Shown here: positions 32,460-44,920 of the stretch, in pieces
Position numbering within the stretch: the first letter of the stretch is position 1
Layout of the letters: each line of letters starts with the position of its first letter
Source of the DNA: Choristoneura fumiferana
Lineage: Eukaryota > Arthropoda > Insecta > Lepidoptera > Tortricidae
Assembly: GCF_025370935.1 (NCBI RefSeq)
Contig: NC_133500.1
Span: 9,648,994 to 9,712,993 of the forward strand
DNA length: 64,000 bases
Direction: 5' to 3'
Position numbers and translations under genes: made by a program
Notes under the pieces: model-generated
Databases searched by the model: none
Seen by the model: only the letters and a program-made list of their open reading frames with translations
What the model was told of the DNA's origin: nothing

Positions 32460-34025
32460 TGCAATGATATAAAATTATATAGATTATTATTTATTCAATT
32501 ATCCCGAGACAGGGATGTGTTTCGATGCCTAGTTCCGTTACAAATAGCGTTGATAATTATCAAATTGACAGTGCTTCTTGGCTTAACCAAGCCGATGGCG
32601 AACAGCATATATTCGATGCCAAAAGAGCAACGAATTTATGTAAAGTTCAAACAAACAAATAAAATCTGTCTCATATATCTGGGTCGATTCAGCCGAGGTT
32701 GGAGTCCAGCGCAAACTTATAAGGAATTGTAATAAACTTAATGCGACTTTGTCAAAAGAGAGAATTTGCTAGAATAAAGTGGGTTGTAAGAACAAAATGA
32801 GTTCATCGATAGAGTTAACTTTGTGTATAGTTTATAGCGATCCCTCACATGAATAAGTAAGTATATTAATTTAACAAAATAAGGTTTGATTAAAAAACCG
32901 GACAAGAGCGAGTTAAACTTGCGTAAAGAATGTTCCGTACGTACGTTTCTAGATATTACGACAGTTCTTATAGGTTTTCCTGTAATCTATAAATGGAACT
33001 ATTTTCTGTAGGTTTTTTTTTTCATAATTTTAGACGCAGTAATTCCTGAGACGTGGGCGGCGGGAATTGTCAATTTTCGCCTATTTTCATACATAACTTA
33101 AAAATTATTGATCTTAAAATATATGATAATATACCTACATACTTTCATTTGGTAATAATTTTCATTTTATATTTCTAATTAACCCCTAAAAGTGAGTATT
33201 AACATACATACAAACATTGCAATTTAAACACAATCAAAAGCTTATAAAAAGTGAAATTCTAGCTAAACATCGTGTCACTACTAGAAAAGCAAAGGACGAA
33301 TTGTCTTTGAATTAATTAACGTATATAATGCTAATATTACATTAGAGCCCCGATTGGACCCGTAATCGGATTCCATCGTTTACGGTTTCTCGTCACGATT
33401 CCAAGCCGAAGTCTTTGTTTAACAACAGTAATAGGATTAAGATTTAAGGCTAAACTAAACTTAAAACAAAACAGGCTTACACAATGATCTAAAATCATAC
33501 TTCAAAAAATCCCTCATCAACATTATCAGCCTTAGGACATCAACTTTAGGTCTCCCCCCACCCATCTTTAATAGACTATTATAAACTTGCAGACAAACAT
33601 GGAAGTCGAATTTGACCTATTACTACGAGTATTGATGGGATTGATTAGATATTTAATACGGATACGTAGTTTGGAGGACAATGCAAGATAAGTCAGTAAA
33701 AAGTTCGAATGAAAAAAATAATTTTTGAACAAAGACTTATTTATCAATACCCAACTCTATTGACAGCACATTGTTTGCTCACTTTTACGTCATTTGAACA
33801 TAAAAATGCGAACAGAATCGAAATTATTTTTACACATTTAACCCTGCTTTGACATAAAAAAATACTAAGTAGTCTAAAACTTCCATTGGACTTGTCAAAG
33901 CTCGTTCTGCAAATAACTTATCAGAACAATAATTAAATGTAAACGATATTGTAACCTTTTTAACGCCAAAAGAGGATGTATCCCTCAGAAAGTAAAATGT
34001 AAAAGTGATCTTCATACAACGGAAT
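32460..34025. other. Intronic DNA, nothing recognised
   Basis: A+T-rich with no repeat family or convincing frame. Confidence 0.5.
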
Positions 34026-34036
34026 AAATTCAGATT

Positions 34037-34108
34037 CGTCGTCGTCGTCGTCCCAGCCTATATACGTCCCACTGCTGGGCACAGGCCTCCTCTCAGAACA
34101 AGAGGGCT
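34037..34108 (-). mobile_element. 72-base, extremely 5'-truncated S1 SINE with 11-bp TSD
   Basis: Only the S1 3' end is present (CCCAGCCTATATACGTCCCA on the plus strand). It is flanked by perfect AAATTCAGATT repeats at 34,026-34,036 and 34,109-34,119. Its tail is made of GAC triplets on the minus strand instead of the usual GAT. Confidence 0.9.
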
Positions 34109-34824
34109 AAATTCAGATTAGCTTTACCATTTAGCTATAGGCTTGGCGTTGATAATGTGAAGAGACCTAGAAAAATTGCCAATACAGTGCATTGAATTAA
34201 TTAATACACTATTCTATTTAAAAGTTTAAAACTAGTCATAAATCGATTATCAAATAACAATTGAATCAAAACATGTCACTATGTAATTGGTCACTACAAT
34301 ACGAACCAATTCTAATGTTTTTAAGTTTTACACGGAATTATGTTGCAAATAAAGTATTACTAAAATCTTAAAACAAAAAATATTTGTATGGTAATAAATA
34401 ACATGATATAAAGTTTACCAATAGCCGTAACATTAATAATATTTGATACAATTAACAATTTCTCACAGAATTTGCGTGAAGACAGATAGTCTAAGACAAA
34501 ACATCTATTTGTGTTAAGGTTGAAATCGATCTGATCATTGTTCAGAAAAAATAAAAGTTTTTTTTTTTCATTTTCATGGCAACATCTTATAGTACCTTAG
34601 GCTAGTGAAATATAACACACTAATATAAAAAAAAACTACCAATTAGGATGATATTATCAACAACGAACTTAAACGTAGAGCTAGCAACATAACAGCAAAA
34701 AACTAGTTAGACATTTTGAACAAAGCAAAGACAAGAGCAGTTCCATCTCATGCAAATAAGATAAAACAGATGTTAAAACGGCTATTGACAAACTTAAAAT
34801 GAAAGACATCAACATAAAACTCAC

Positions 34825-34882
34825 CGTAGCAACTAGTGTTTCCGTTCACGGCGATGACATGCCCCGTCACTTCCCTGCACAT
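34825..34882 (-). CDS. sm: Candidate alternative first exon, or cassette exon, of smooth
   Basis: A good acceptor (TATATGTGCAG) precedes a 50-base block at 34,874-34,825 that ends in a strong donor (G|GTGAGT). One frame is open: an ATG at 34,882 starts MCREVTGHVIAVNG and runs to phase 1, joining exactly in frame to the exon at 24,925. There is an in-frame TGA further upstream, so this ATG could begin a short isoform that lacks RRM1 and RRM2. Spliced instead behind the 58,350 exon, the block enters the wrong frame and meets TGA as its second full codon. It would then act as a poison exon. I do not recognise the peptide, and the ATG context is weak (T at -3). Neither role is proven from sequence. 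Confidence 0.4.
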
Positions 34883-36158
34883 ATAAAAGACGAACACACT
34901 CTTTAACCCGTTTGTTGCGTTTCTCTTGCTTGAGCTTCAACTGTGCATGCCAATTTTAATTAAAGCTACAAAAATAGAACGATATATAAACAGTCAAAAT
35001 AATAATCCAATCATTCGTTCCATATCATACAATTGTGTAGCTGGATCATTTTTGTGTTGTGTTACTGCTTTGTTTTCTGTATTGTTTTGCTGTTCTGTGC
35101 TTTCTGCAGCTTCATGGTCATGATGTTCTCTGTTCTTCTCATTGTTGTCGTTTGCACCATTTACAAGAGTGTGTTTGTCTTTAGTTTTATATGTGCATGG
35201 AAGATTACAAATAATAAAATCATTAATATCGATTGTAGTGGTAGTAGCAAAAAAGGTTCACCACTATACCTCTGTTGGTTAACAGTACCTTGTTTCCCTC
35301 AGGCTGGAATCTACCGTACTATGAACTATACGGTGGTCAACCTTTTTCTTCTTCGTGTACATCTGTATGTTTTTAGTCACACTGTTGTGGATAAGAAGAG
35401 CTATGTAAACCAACTACTAGATCGACAGAAATATCATTGTCATGACAGTAAATATTATTAAACACTTCGATATTTGTATCGATCTGTATTAGAGTATAAA
35501 TATATAAGCGGCTCAGGCAAAATAATAGTCAAGCGTAAGTATAATTAATTAACAACAAATTCAATGTCTCATTAGCATTTCCCATTCCTTAGTAATAATC
35601 AGAAAATTCAGATGAAGAAAATAATTTGACAAAAGGAACGTCATCCATCAGTTAACGACTAAAACATTAAATCTATTGTTGATCAATTAATTAATCCAAT
35701 AAATCCACTCTTACCAAAACCCACCCAGTATTTCAATGTGCAATTGAATCGAACCATTTGAATCCTGACTCGATTCATCTTAGAACGTTCTCGTAAACGT
35801 CATGCATGATGATTTTCCATTCCGATTCCGAGGTTGTAACGACATTTTATTGAGAAAAGCTACTACGATAGGGCAAGATTCAACTGGTTCTACAGTGCAT
35901 GTTTCATTGTTCATAAGGTAAATCCATAGAAACATATTCATTGTTACTTATTTATTTTACTTATAACATGGAATAGAATCTAAAATCTAATAACTAGAGT
36001 CATATGGAATCTAATATTTCGTGCACGTCTGAAAATATGCAACACTGAATAAAAGTAAAATTTTAATGTTGGTTACACACACGAGCATTAACACAACTAG
36101 TAGCAGAACATTGAGAATTGTTAAGTTCTTTTAGCTCGGGTGAATGCTAAATTGTGTT
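34883..36158. other. Intronic DNA with one hydrophobic open frame of doubtful meaning
   Basis: A 142-codon plus-strand frame at 35,033-35,461 begins with a Cys/Phe/Val-rich hydrophobic run. It has no splice, promoter or family evidence, and its composition follows a T-rich stretch of DNA, so I treat it as chance. Nothing else is recognised. Confidence 0.5.
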
Positions 36159-36476
36159 AAATGTAATATACGTGAAGCTTCTAAAGCTCATGCTGCGAGA
36201 TGTACTTAATACGTATACGGTGTGGTAACCAGGGTAACGAAAGAAAGCCACCTGTCAAAGTTAAATGTAATATATGTGAAGCTTCTAAAGCTCAATGCTG
36301 CAAGATGTACTTAATACGTATACGGTGTGGTAACCAGGGTAACGAAAGAAAGCCACCTGTCAAAGTTAAATGTAATATATGTAAAGCTTCTAAAGCTCAA
36401 TGCTGCAAGATGTACTTAATACGTACGTATACGGTATGGTAACCGGGGTAACGAAAGAAAGCCACCTGTCATAGTC
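36159..36476 (+). repeat. Three 104-105-base tandem units
   Basis: ATGTAATATA(C/T)GT(G/A)AAGCTTC recurs at about 36,161, 36,265 and 36,370, with the rest of the unit nearly identical (GTAACCAGGGTAACGAAAGA). Because 105 is a multiple of three, one frame stays open and encodes a 35-residue Cys-containing repeat (CNICEASKAQCC); the 104-base first unit breaks that frame. Confidence 0.95.
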
Positions 36477-36479
36477 GCT

Positions 36480-37490
36480 ATTACATAGGTATTACACACG
36501 CGTAGTGGAATGAAAGAAAGTGTTGGTAGAAGCTTAGTCGTTGACCGTAATGTGGTGATGAAATTAATTTTACAAGGATCCTAACAGGTAGAAGTATCGA
36601 AAAATCAAGCTATATCACAAAGGGGTCTATTATTAAAAGAGTTTCCTAGGGCTAAGACTTACTAGGGCAAACGGCTTGATATTCTACACGGCATATCCTT
36701 TCGCAGGTAGATTTCCGCGTACCATCAATACGGTAAAAGAATGGATGTGGGGTTGGGCGTGAGAGAGGCATATTTCCGAAATTGGATACATGTGGCCCTT
36801 ACGACGGACTATGACTGATGGGGGATGTAAGGGGGCAGGAGCCCTTCGCTATGTAGGACATGGACTTCGATACATACGGACATATAAATTAGGGCACGTG
36901 ACTGACTACTACTATATCTATAATCTGAATAATATGATTGTCATTTTTATTTATTAGTAATAAGCTTTCTCGGAGGTGCGGTTTCGAATGCCATCCGGAG
37001 AACTGAAAATCTTTTTCGTAAACGTATATAGGGTTCCGTACCCGAAGGGTCCAAACGGAACCCTAATGCTGTCATTCACGTGTTCTTCAGTCTGTCACAC
37101 AGATACAATGGCTAGCTTTCCGATTCGTTTAAAAAAAAAAAACTCATTTTACTCGTACTTGAAACTTTTGCAGAAAATTACAGGTTCCCAAAAAATAAAA
37201 ACGAAACACGGTGATGTGACGGTTGAACATAAATTCTTATTTACGTGTGCCTTCTGAACTGATCAACGTCGGGCCCGCGCGTAGCATGTGCAACCCCTGT
37301 CAGTCACTCTAGACAATAACAATGTTCACAGGAAGATACGAAAAATCCTCATACGCATACGATACGAGAGAAAATCTCTAGAGTAAAATCATAGAGTTTT
37401 TGGTTAAAAAACCAGATTAATGTATTGTCACCAGATTAACATATGTATGTCAAATTTCAAGTTAATCCGACTAGTGGAAATTGGTCAAAT
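36480..37490. other. Intronic DNA with an AGGGTTCCGTACC-type fragment
   Basis: A fragment of the R-related family (AGGGTTCCGTACCCGAAGGG) is at 37,028-37,110; a similar one is at 26,680-26,760. The rest shows nothing I recognise. Confidence 0.5.
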
Positions 37491-37493
37491 TCC

Positions 37494-37728
37494 CCTTGTT
37501 CCCCGTACATAATCAACTTCCATTACCAGCACTGGGAGAGGACTAAAGAATCCTACTCCAAAACCGGGTATTGTACTATGAATTATTTTTCCTCGTACAT
37601 TACCGGCCCATGACGTTGGTTTTGTACAATGAAAAAAGATCCTTTTACAAAACCGGTTTTAGAGTAGGAATTTTTTGTCCTCTCCCAGTGCTGGTAATGG
37701 AAGTTGGTTACGTACGGGGAACAAAGGT
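37494..37728. mobile_element. 235-bp palindromic MITE
   Basis: Left arm 37,494-37,570 (CTTCCATTACCAGCACTGGG) is mirrored by right arm 37,648-37,728 (CCCAGTGCTGGTAATGGAAG), about 77 bases each with a few mismatches and a short spacer. No coding. Confidence 0.85.
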
Positions 37729-38049
37729 CGAATTCAACTTGCAAGTTAAATAAAAGCTTGTAAAAAACACCAGGCTCATTAACCCGTGCGAATTCCAAAA
37801 AAATCTCTTGTTTGTACACCTATAGAAGTGATCCTTAAGGAACATGTCTGCCAAGAACCAAGTCTAGCTACAGTGATATGTTCTCTGTCTCTTTCCTTCT
37901 CTATAGCTTTGATGTGACAACACAATGCGTCACGACACAACACGACAGATAAATGTAAAAGCGGCTTAAGTCAGTCAGTTAGTGACGATGCTCTTTTATA
38001 GGTAACGGTCACATATATTACATGTAACGTGTAAAGTTAGCTTCGTTTT

Positions 38050-38172
38050 AAATTTCAGGTGTAATCTCGCACAACAATTCCGAAAACCTCAAGAATTGCG
38101 AGCGGGGGTTGTCCCCACGATACTCTGCTTGAAAAGCCAAAGGTCAAACAACTAGTAGGTTATCAAGGTTTC
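38050..38172 (-). mobile_element. Worn S1 SINE head
   Basis: It matches the tRNA-like head of S1 (GTCAAACAACTAG, ACGATACTCTGCTTGA) with many substitutions. Confidence 0.55.
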
Positions 38173-38489
38173 TCCCTAAATAACATATTGCATGTTCTAC
38201 ATCACCAGCCTTAAAAATTCCACCTGAGGGGCAGCTAAAGCCAGCGTCGTATCAAGTGGCGACGGGATCGTAAACGATTGATGGCGCCCCGCGGGCCCTC
38301 ACAAATTGCATAACGTACGGACACGGAACCCTGCTGTTCGAGAAACCCGACGGGCTGAAAGCGCGTGAGAATTTGAGCATTTTTTTAAAGTACGCATCGA
38401 TGTCAGAGAACTAGTGCCACCGGCGGCAGGATTGGTGCCATAGGTTCATGTCATTCATGTTGACATGTTCCAAGCGTCATCATCTCAAT

Positions 38490-38760
38490 CGGGCTGTGTG
38501 GTACCTATCACTGCTCGGCTCAGACCGCCTCTCAAAGTAAGGCTTGTGCCATGCTGGATTAGAAACTTCGCATACACCATAGAATTGCTTCGCAGATTTA
38601 TACAGTTTTCATCTAGAATAATCTAGATGTTTTGCTTCGCCAAAAAATCCACAGATAATTTTCAAATACAATTTCGCACACACACAAACACAGAGATCGG
38701 TTTTGCACTACTGACTGATTGCTTAACAAGCCATTGATCGAGCCAATACCACGTCTTAGA
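38490..38760 (-). mobile_element. Worn S1 SINE
   Basis: ACTGCTCGGCTCAGACCGCC, AGAATTGCTTCGCAGATTT and AAATACAATTTCGCACAC follow the S1 order, heavily diverged. Confidence 0.6.
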
Positions 38761-41484
38761 GTTTTATGCTGCTTGCCGTTAAAATTCCGATGAAACTCAT
38801 AGAGATAAATATCGATATTTCCCACAAAAAAGCGTCATTAATCACCTTCACGAAGATTTTTCGAACATGATGCATGCAACTGCTTCGAAAAATCGGGACG
38901 GGAACTCATTAAAAGTAGTCACAGTACTCACAGTCTACACCCCGTAACTAACATAATAAATACTCCAATGAGTTGACTTTGACAGCAAAAGCAATTTCGC
39001 TCGTTCAAAACGCGTTGAAATTTTATTTGGGTTTGTGACAATTTGATTTGTGTGACAATGTGTTTATGTGCATGATAACATGCTGCTAGCTGTCTCGTGT
39101 GCTAGCTAGCGTAGGAGCCAAAGTATTTAGGTTGCGCTCATTGTCAATTCGCTCTCATTTCAGAAACATCGTACTCTATCCAGTAGGGATCATGCGCTAT
39201 AAGTCTTATTGTTTATACAGCTCTGCTAAGAACCTGAGCTTCTCGAGCACGTTTTTTCCCTCATCTAATAAATCTGCAAAATTCCCCTCAGTCAATTGTA
39301 AACCTACACTGACGAATTCCGCCATTTGTCGGCGGGTCGGTTTCGATCTCAGATTGAGCGTACCCATTGACGTTTAGTGATGTGCTAATAAAAAAAATAT
39401 CGATGTTTTCACTCAACATAACATTTATCGTGGAGAATCAAGACACCTAAATGGAAACTAATATAATGAAGAGAGAAGATTTGATGTTTTGCTTGTAATG
39501 GATAAACTCAAAAATTTATTGATTACTTGAACGATTTAAAAAATCTTTCACACAGCTATATTATATTATCAGCAAGTAACACAGGCTCTAGTTTAACCCA
39601 TAGGCACGCGTCACGGAATACAGACGAAGTTGCGTGCAAAAGCAAGTATTCAATGAAATAAACGGGTTAGAGCAAGAACAACCAGACCAGCGATATGCTG
39701 AGCCGGGACCTTTTTATAGCGGCAACATTTCTTATTGTTATTTTTACTAATTATGTGTCATTGCTGTTATAAATAAATTATTTTCTTTCTTTTTCTTTCT
39801 TTCTTTCTTAACAACGTTAAGGTAAGTTACGTTAAGGGGAAATATGTAAATAGATATGTTTTCTTATTTCAATATAAAATTCAATATTACTTTTCATATG
39901 ATATGATGTACCTACACTTAGTCACGTATCTGATTTTTAACCTCCGACGCAAAAAGAGGGGTGTTATAATATAATTCATCTGTTCATATTTTCCTCAGAG
40001 ATTTTCCAGTCTCATACAACATACACTAGCTACGTATTGCAAGAAGTCAAAATATTATAAATATTTTACCATCCGACTCCAACTTTTGACTTTGGCTGAA
40101 TGCAACATTAATCGACATATCGACGTTCCTATCGAAAAATCATCGATATTTCGAGCGGTAAACATCGATGTTTACCACGCGTCGGCATTATATCGTACAC
40201 CATCAACGTATGCTATCGAGTTGCCCCTTTTATTGGATAGTAGATAGATGTATATCCGAGTGATTTGAGTTATTGATGAGAAGGGGTATTATTACGTGCA
40301 AGGCCGTCGTAAAGTATCTCGAGTGCGAAAACGTGAAGATTCCCTATTATTAATATTATTTACAATAAGTTGGAGTAAATAGAAAAAGCTAAACATTTAC
40401 GAAGTTATTACACATTACCTAGTCCAAAATATCAAAAATCATTGTGTTTGTTTGAAGTCAAAAGTTGGAACTAGGTCAAAATAAACTTGCGCGATTTGAA
40501 ACAAACAAACAAGTAAACAACAAACAAACGTATACGGAATGAAATAAGTGAAAAACTTATAACTAAATTTGGACGAAAGACAAAATATGGAAGTGAGTGA
40601 GCTGCAAAGTGGCATCATTTACTATTATGTTAGGTACGTTACATGTTTTCAGGAGAAATAAACCGTTTTTTTCACTTCCCTATTTTACATCTGTAACAAA
40701 ACACCTCCCTACCGCTTGCGAACATCCCTCATTCAAATATAGGCCAAAGACTGCGACGATGTAGAGGAAAGCAGTTCAACCGGACATCCGGGCTTTCGCC
40801 GGACGCTGGCAACCGGCGTGTCCGGATGTAAACACTCACATGGAAATACCTTTTCATTGCGCAAGTTACGTATGTTATGGACTGCCGCATTGTAATGCTC
40901 GAGATACACGTTCAAATGATGACAGTATGTTTTTCTTTTTTTTTTTGCAAGACTTTATCTAACTTGCAAATTATGTATGAATGTGTTATTCAAAATTTAT
41001 GGTCATGGTCACAAATGGTACAATATTATTAATATTGCAAGTTAGAAAAAGTCAATGGAAAATCGTCCACATGAGTTATATTTTGAATTCGGTCTATAGC
41101 GTCCAACCTCCAAAGTGAATATTGTCAAAATGTGAATGAGTCGTTGTAAATGAACTAAGCTCGAATTTAATTGTGATTGTTGTAAGTTAGGAGCAAAATT
41201 ACACAATATTCAATACACAAATAATATTTATATTTTACGACCTACGTCAAATTTGTCAATTTTACCATAGGACATAGGGCATTTTTGACTATATTCAGGA
41301 TGGACAGTTTTCTTGCTGATGATATAATTTCGAGCGTCAATTTTGCATTGGTATTCAATGACAGTAAATATTTTTAAATCTTTAAAATCGAATTAGGTAC
41401 ACTCACTCTAGTGATCATTTTGACTATAAATGTTGTGCATAGATGTAGATATTTAAGAAGAAATTGCAAACAGTCAGCAAAAAA
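38761..41484. other. Intronic DNA with minor repeat pieces
   Basis: A (TTTC)n microsatellite lies at about 39,781-39,809 and a TTAACCTCCGACGCAAAAAG terminus fragment at 39,939-39,970. A GC-rich stretch at 40,770-40,830 with CCGGACATCCGGGC is self-complementary. No gene is supported. Confidence 0.55.
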
Positions 41485-41619
41485 GCTGGCAGACCGGCCC
41501 GTTGGTCGCATGACTGGCATGACATCTGGCAGTCGGTTGGTAAACTGTGGATCAGACTGGCACAGGACCGGGCCAAGTGGCGTCAAAATGAAGATACCTT
41601 TACATTACACAGCAGTTAA
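41485..41619 (+). pseudogene. LINE C-terminal remnant
   Basis: One frame reads AGRPARWSHDWHDIWQSVGK and then LWIRLAQDRAKWRQNEDTFT, the W-x-(K/R)-AQDR-W-E-(A/T)F ending seen in many insect LINEs. Ends at a stop near 41,617. Confidence 0.75.
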
Positions 41620-41689
41620 TGGATTTGGGCTGATTTGATTGATTGATTCAAAAATGAAATTCTACAAAAACTTTTTTCTCTGTTTATGT

Positions 41690-41790
41690 ATAGGTGACAA
41701 ACGAGCAAGTGCATCACCTGATGGTACCTAAATGAGAACCACTACCAACTAATACCAGCAACGACATCAGTGTTCGTACACTAACTACTG
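41690..41790 (+). repeat. GGCAAACGAGC-type repeat, worn head
   Basis: GTGACAAACGAGCAAGTGCA then TCACCTGATGGTACC matches the family head; the remainder is diverged. Confidence 0.6.
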
Positions 41791-41799
41791 ACTATTGAC

Positions 41800-43340
41800 A
41801 CTATATTTTTGCATCGTACAACGAATAGCTCCTGTAGCGAGTGTTATATTAAATTGGATCGGCTGTCGCGTTGGTGTCGTGTCGCATCTCACTGCGACGA
41901 TATTGGAGTTTATTTGAAATAACTTATCGCTCTGAAAGCGTGAAATAAATTGAATACAAAAATAAAAGTTGGAGATGCTCTACATTTTATCAATGGCACA
42001 AATAAGACAAAAAGGACAAAAAAAAAATACTTAAGAGACGGTAAATTTTCAATATCAACTGCCAATATGATAGCTTGACTTAAGATAAAAACAAAATACG
42101 GAATAAAGAAGTAAACATTTTTGACAGATGTCAAAATTTAGACTTAATAACAAAATGGCCACCGATAGCGATTGCTAACGTCCGCCGTACCGCAAGCGAC
42201 GATTGACTGCATTTTGAACGCCACTAGTCGGGCTTGCATCACGAAACATTAGAGTCCAAACATCGGCATTAACTGAATCAAAAGCGAAATTTTTCGTAAA
42301 CTTCTACAGTACCAGATTGAAGATGGTTAATATTCTTTGCAGGGAACACATTGACAATTTGTATTCACCTTTGCATAACAAAATGAGCATTCTAAAATCT
42401 TGAACAGAAGATACCCCCCCTACTATAACTATGAATATAAATAGAGAATCAGATGAGGCGAGCAATCGACGGTTCATGAATAAGCTAAATACAGCGTGTT
42501 CTACAGCGGTCGATGTGGAAACAAAACGAAAAACAAAACATAAAAGGGAATTGTAAAAGGCAATAGCAGCAGACGTTAACGTTGGATAATGTTTGGAGAA
42601 GATTGATAAATATTTCCAGAGAAATCTAATTCTCCTTGTATTGTATGGATACGTTTGTGAGTGAGTGTGCCTGTTCCTATTTCACGCAGCTGAACATTTT
42701 AATTCGGTACGCAGATAGCTGAATCTCTATTAGTAACATCATATGCTACTTCTTATCTCGATTTTCCAATGGTATTGCCATTTGTGTCTCTAGAAATCTC
42801 AAAATGTTTACTCCTAAGTCTGGTGATATGACATTTTGTACGAGAGCTTCATGCAACATAAGTGAAGATGGAAATCGTGGGGGCATGGTTTCTTTCCCTT
42901 TATGTCCTTTGTTGATAGGTGAATAGCTGGGACTGTTAAACGATATTTAGTATCTGCTAATATGATATTTTCGATATAACTAGGTGTAAGAAAATGCTTT
43001 ACATGACTAGTTAAGGTTATTTTAGACATATACTCATTTGAATCCTTCGTAATTTCACTTTTGTCAAGCGGAGGCCTTAAGATCTCGATGTTTACTCTCC
43101 AGTAGTTGCCGTCGTCGACTCTTGAAAAAAGAAGTAAAACACCAAAAATAGCTAAGCACGCTAAGAGTAACTTGAGAGCAATTTAATAAAGGTATTCGTA
43201 GCTAATTGGATGAATAAGTACTCAACAATACTTTGTGTTGAAAGCTAATCAATAATCGTATTAAGTTCCAAGACAGGTACGCAATTATACGGAAAATCAT
43301 TATGTTGTTTTGAAATTTTATAATTTATAACACGTAGAAC
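41800..43340. other. Intronic DNA with a Helitron-like 5' fragment
   Basis: A worn Helitron-like 5' region lies at about 42,650-42,800 (GTTTGTGAGTGAGTGTGCC, TTCGGTACGCAGATAGCTGA). The rest is not recognised. Confidence 0.5.
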
Positions 43341-43349
43341 GCGTTAAAA

Positions 43350-43620
43350 ATATCTATACGGCCACAGCGTCAAATATAAGTATATGTATATATGGACCTT
43401 ATAGTCAGTGGCATAAAGGTTTATATATATTTTTGAAGCCTTGGTAACATGTACCTATGTATATCGTCACTACTTAAAAAAACTCGTACCTCAAAATAGA
43501 TAATTTTTCTGAGTGAACTTTATGAACATTATGTCAAGGTTCAATTTCGTTGCCATATTGATTTCAGATACGAGATTTTTTCAAAGTAGTGACGATATTC
43601 ATTTATGCCCATGACTGTAC
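43350..43620. mobile_element. CAGTC-family MITE carrying another palindrome
   Basis: The right end CCCATGACTGTAC matches the family inverse end; the left end is lost. Inside, TCGTCACTACTT near 43,465 pairs with AAGTAGTGACGATA near 43,590, with CGTACCTCAAAATAG and its diverged inverse next to them. This suggests one MITE inserted into another. Confidence 0.55.
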
Positions 43621-43629
43621 AAACAGGCC

Positions 43630-44920
43630 GTGAAAACGTCACAATTGAAAAGAGTATTAAATACGCAAATAAACAAAGATAAGCTACGTTACAACTCCAA
43701 AGCCCGACAGAAGAGACTAAACTGCGTTTAAACTCCAAACTTCAAAGCACAAAACAACCGTCGAAGCCTCCAAACACGAGTAAATACCTAAAAATAATGA
43801 CGTTGTCACCGAAGGTTGTTGTTTCATTAAAACTTTTAATGAGGCTCGCTGTTCATTATAAATGGAGGCATTTTTTTCGAGCAATGTTGCCAGCCCCAAG
43901 GTGGGCGCCAAATAAAGCCGACTTTTTATCTCCCCTTTCGGTATGAGAATGTTTTTTTAAGTAACTAGAGCGGGAATGCTGTCTTTGTAACTCAAAAGAG
44001 TAAAATGAGACGATGGACAAAGAGTTTTTTTTTTTGATGAGCACTGACCGCAGAATGTTTGATTATTTTTGCGGGTAGGTTGATTATGTTCTCAATTCGA
44101 GCAACGTTTAACTTACTGGCACTTTTGATAATTAAACATATACCAAGTTTTAATAACATTAATGCAGTGCGGTAATCAAACACTCAATTATGATTTTTGG
44201 TAATAAATTAAAAATTTAAGTGCACTTTGCATAGGTTCTAATTGCGACCAATTTGTGCGTTATAATCCTTAAAATACTTCTCCCTTAAAGGAAAATCACC
44301 TCCCGTTTCAATCACCACACGTAAATAACCTGTATATTATAAATATAACAAGCAATTTCCTCAAATGCAAAGTGGCTTTATCCCCCACAGAAGCGTTTAT
44401 TTCTAACCACACAATTAAAGTGTTTCGTAACAATAAAATGCAAACCGGGTCGAGTGAAAAACAAGGCAGACGGCACGAATAACAAAGAAAAGGGGTTTTT
44501 ACATATAATTGAATAAATATTGAGGGTAGTCGAGTTCAATACCGGCGCTACGGACCGGCCAACACTATGAATACTAACAGCAAGCTACACACAGCCAGGA
44601 GGAATGATTAGCATTTTAAAAATGGCGTCGCTCCCTGGAAATATAAATTTGCGTATTCACTTATTTTACGTTAGTCAGATAATATTGATACACTGTCGAA
44701 ATATGCAACCGAATTTCAGCGTGTACGCCTACAATGCTGTTTCTATTACTAGCAACACCTTAATAGAAATACGTGGCACGTTTCGGCTTACAACCGAACT
44801 TCGGTTAGAAATTCCGCGGGTGATTTAACAAAGTTTTCGGCAATGCTTTTAAGGCACGGAAAAGGAAAGAAACAAATAACATTAACAAACTTTGAGATAC
44901 ATTTACGAAGGCGATCTTAA
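43630..44920. other. Intronic DNA, nothing recognised
   Basis: A+T-rich without a repeat family or gene that I can support. Confidence 0.5.

Noticed and set aside
35033..35461. A 142-codon hydrophobic plus-strand open frame
   Set aside because: It follows a T-rich stretch that automatically gives Phe/Val/Cys-rich frames. It has no family motif, no splice context and no neighbouring coding sequence.
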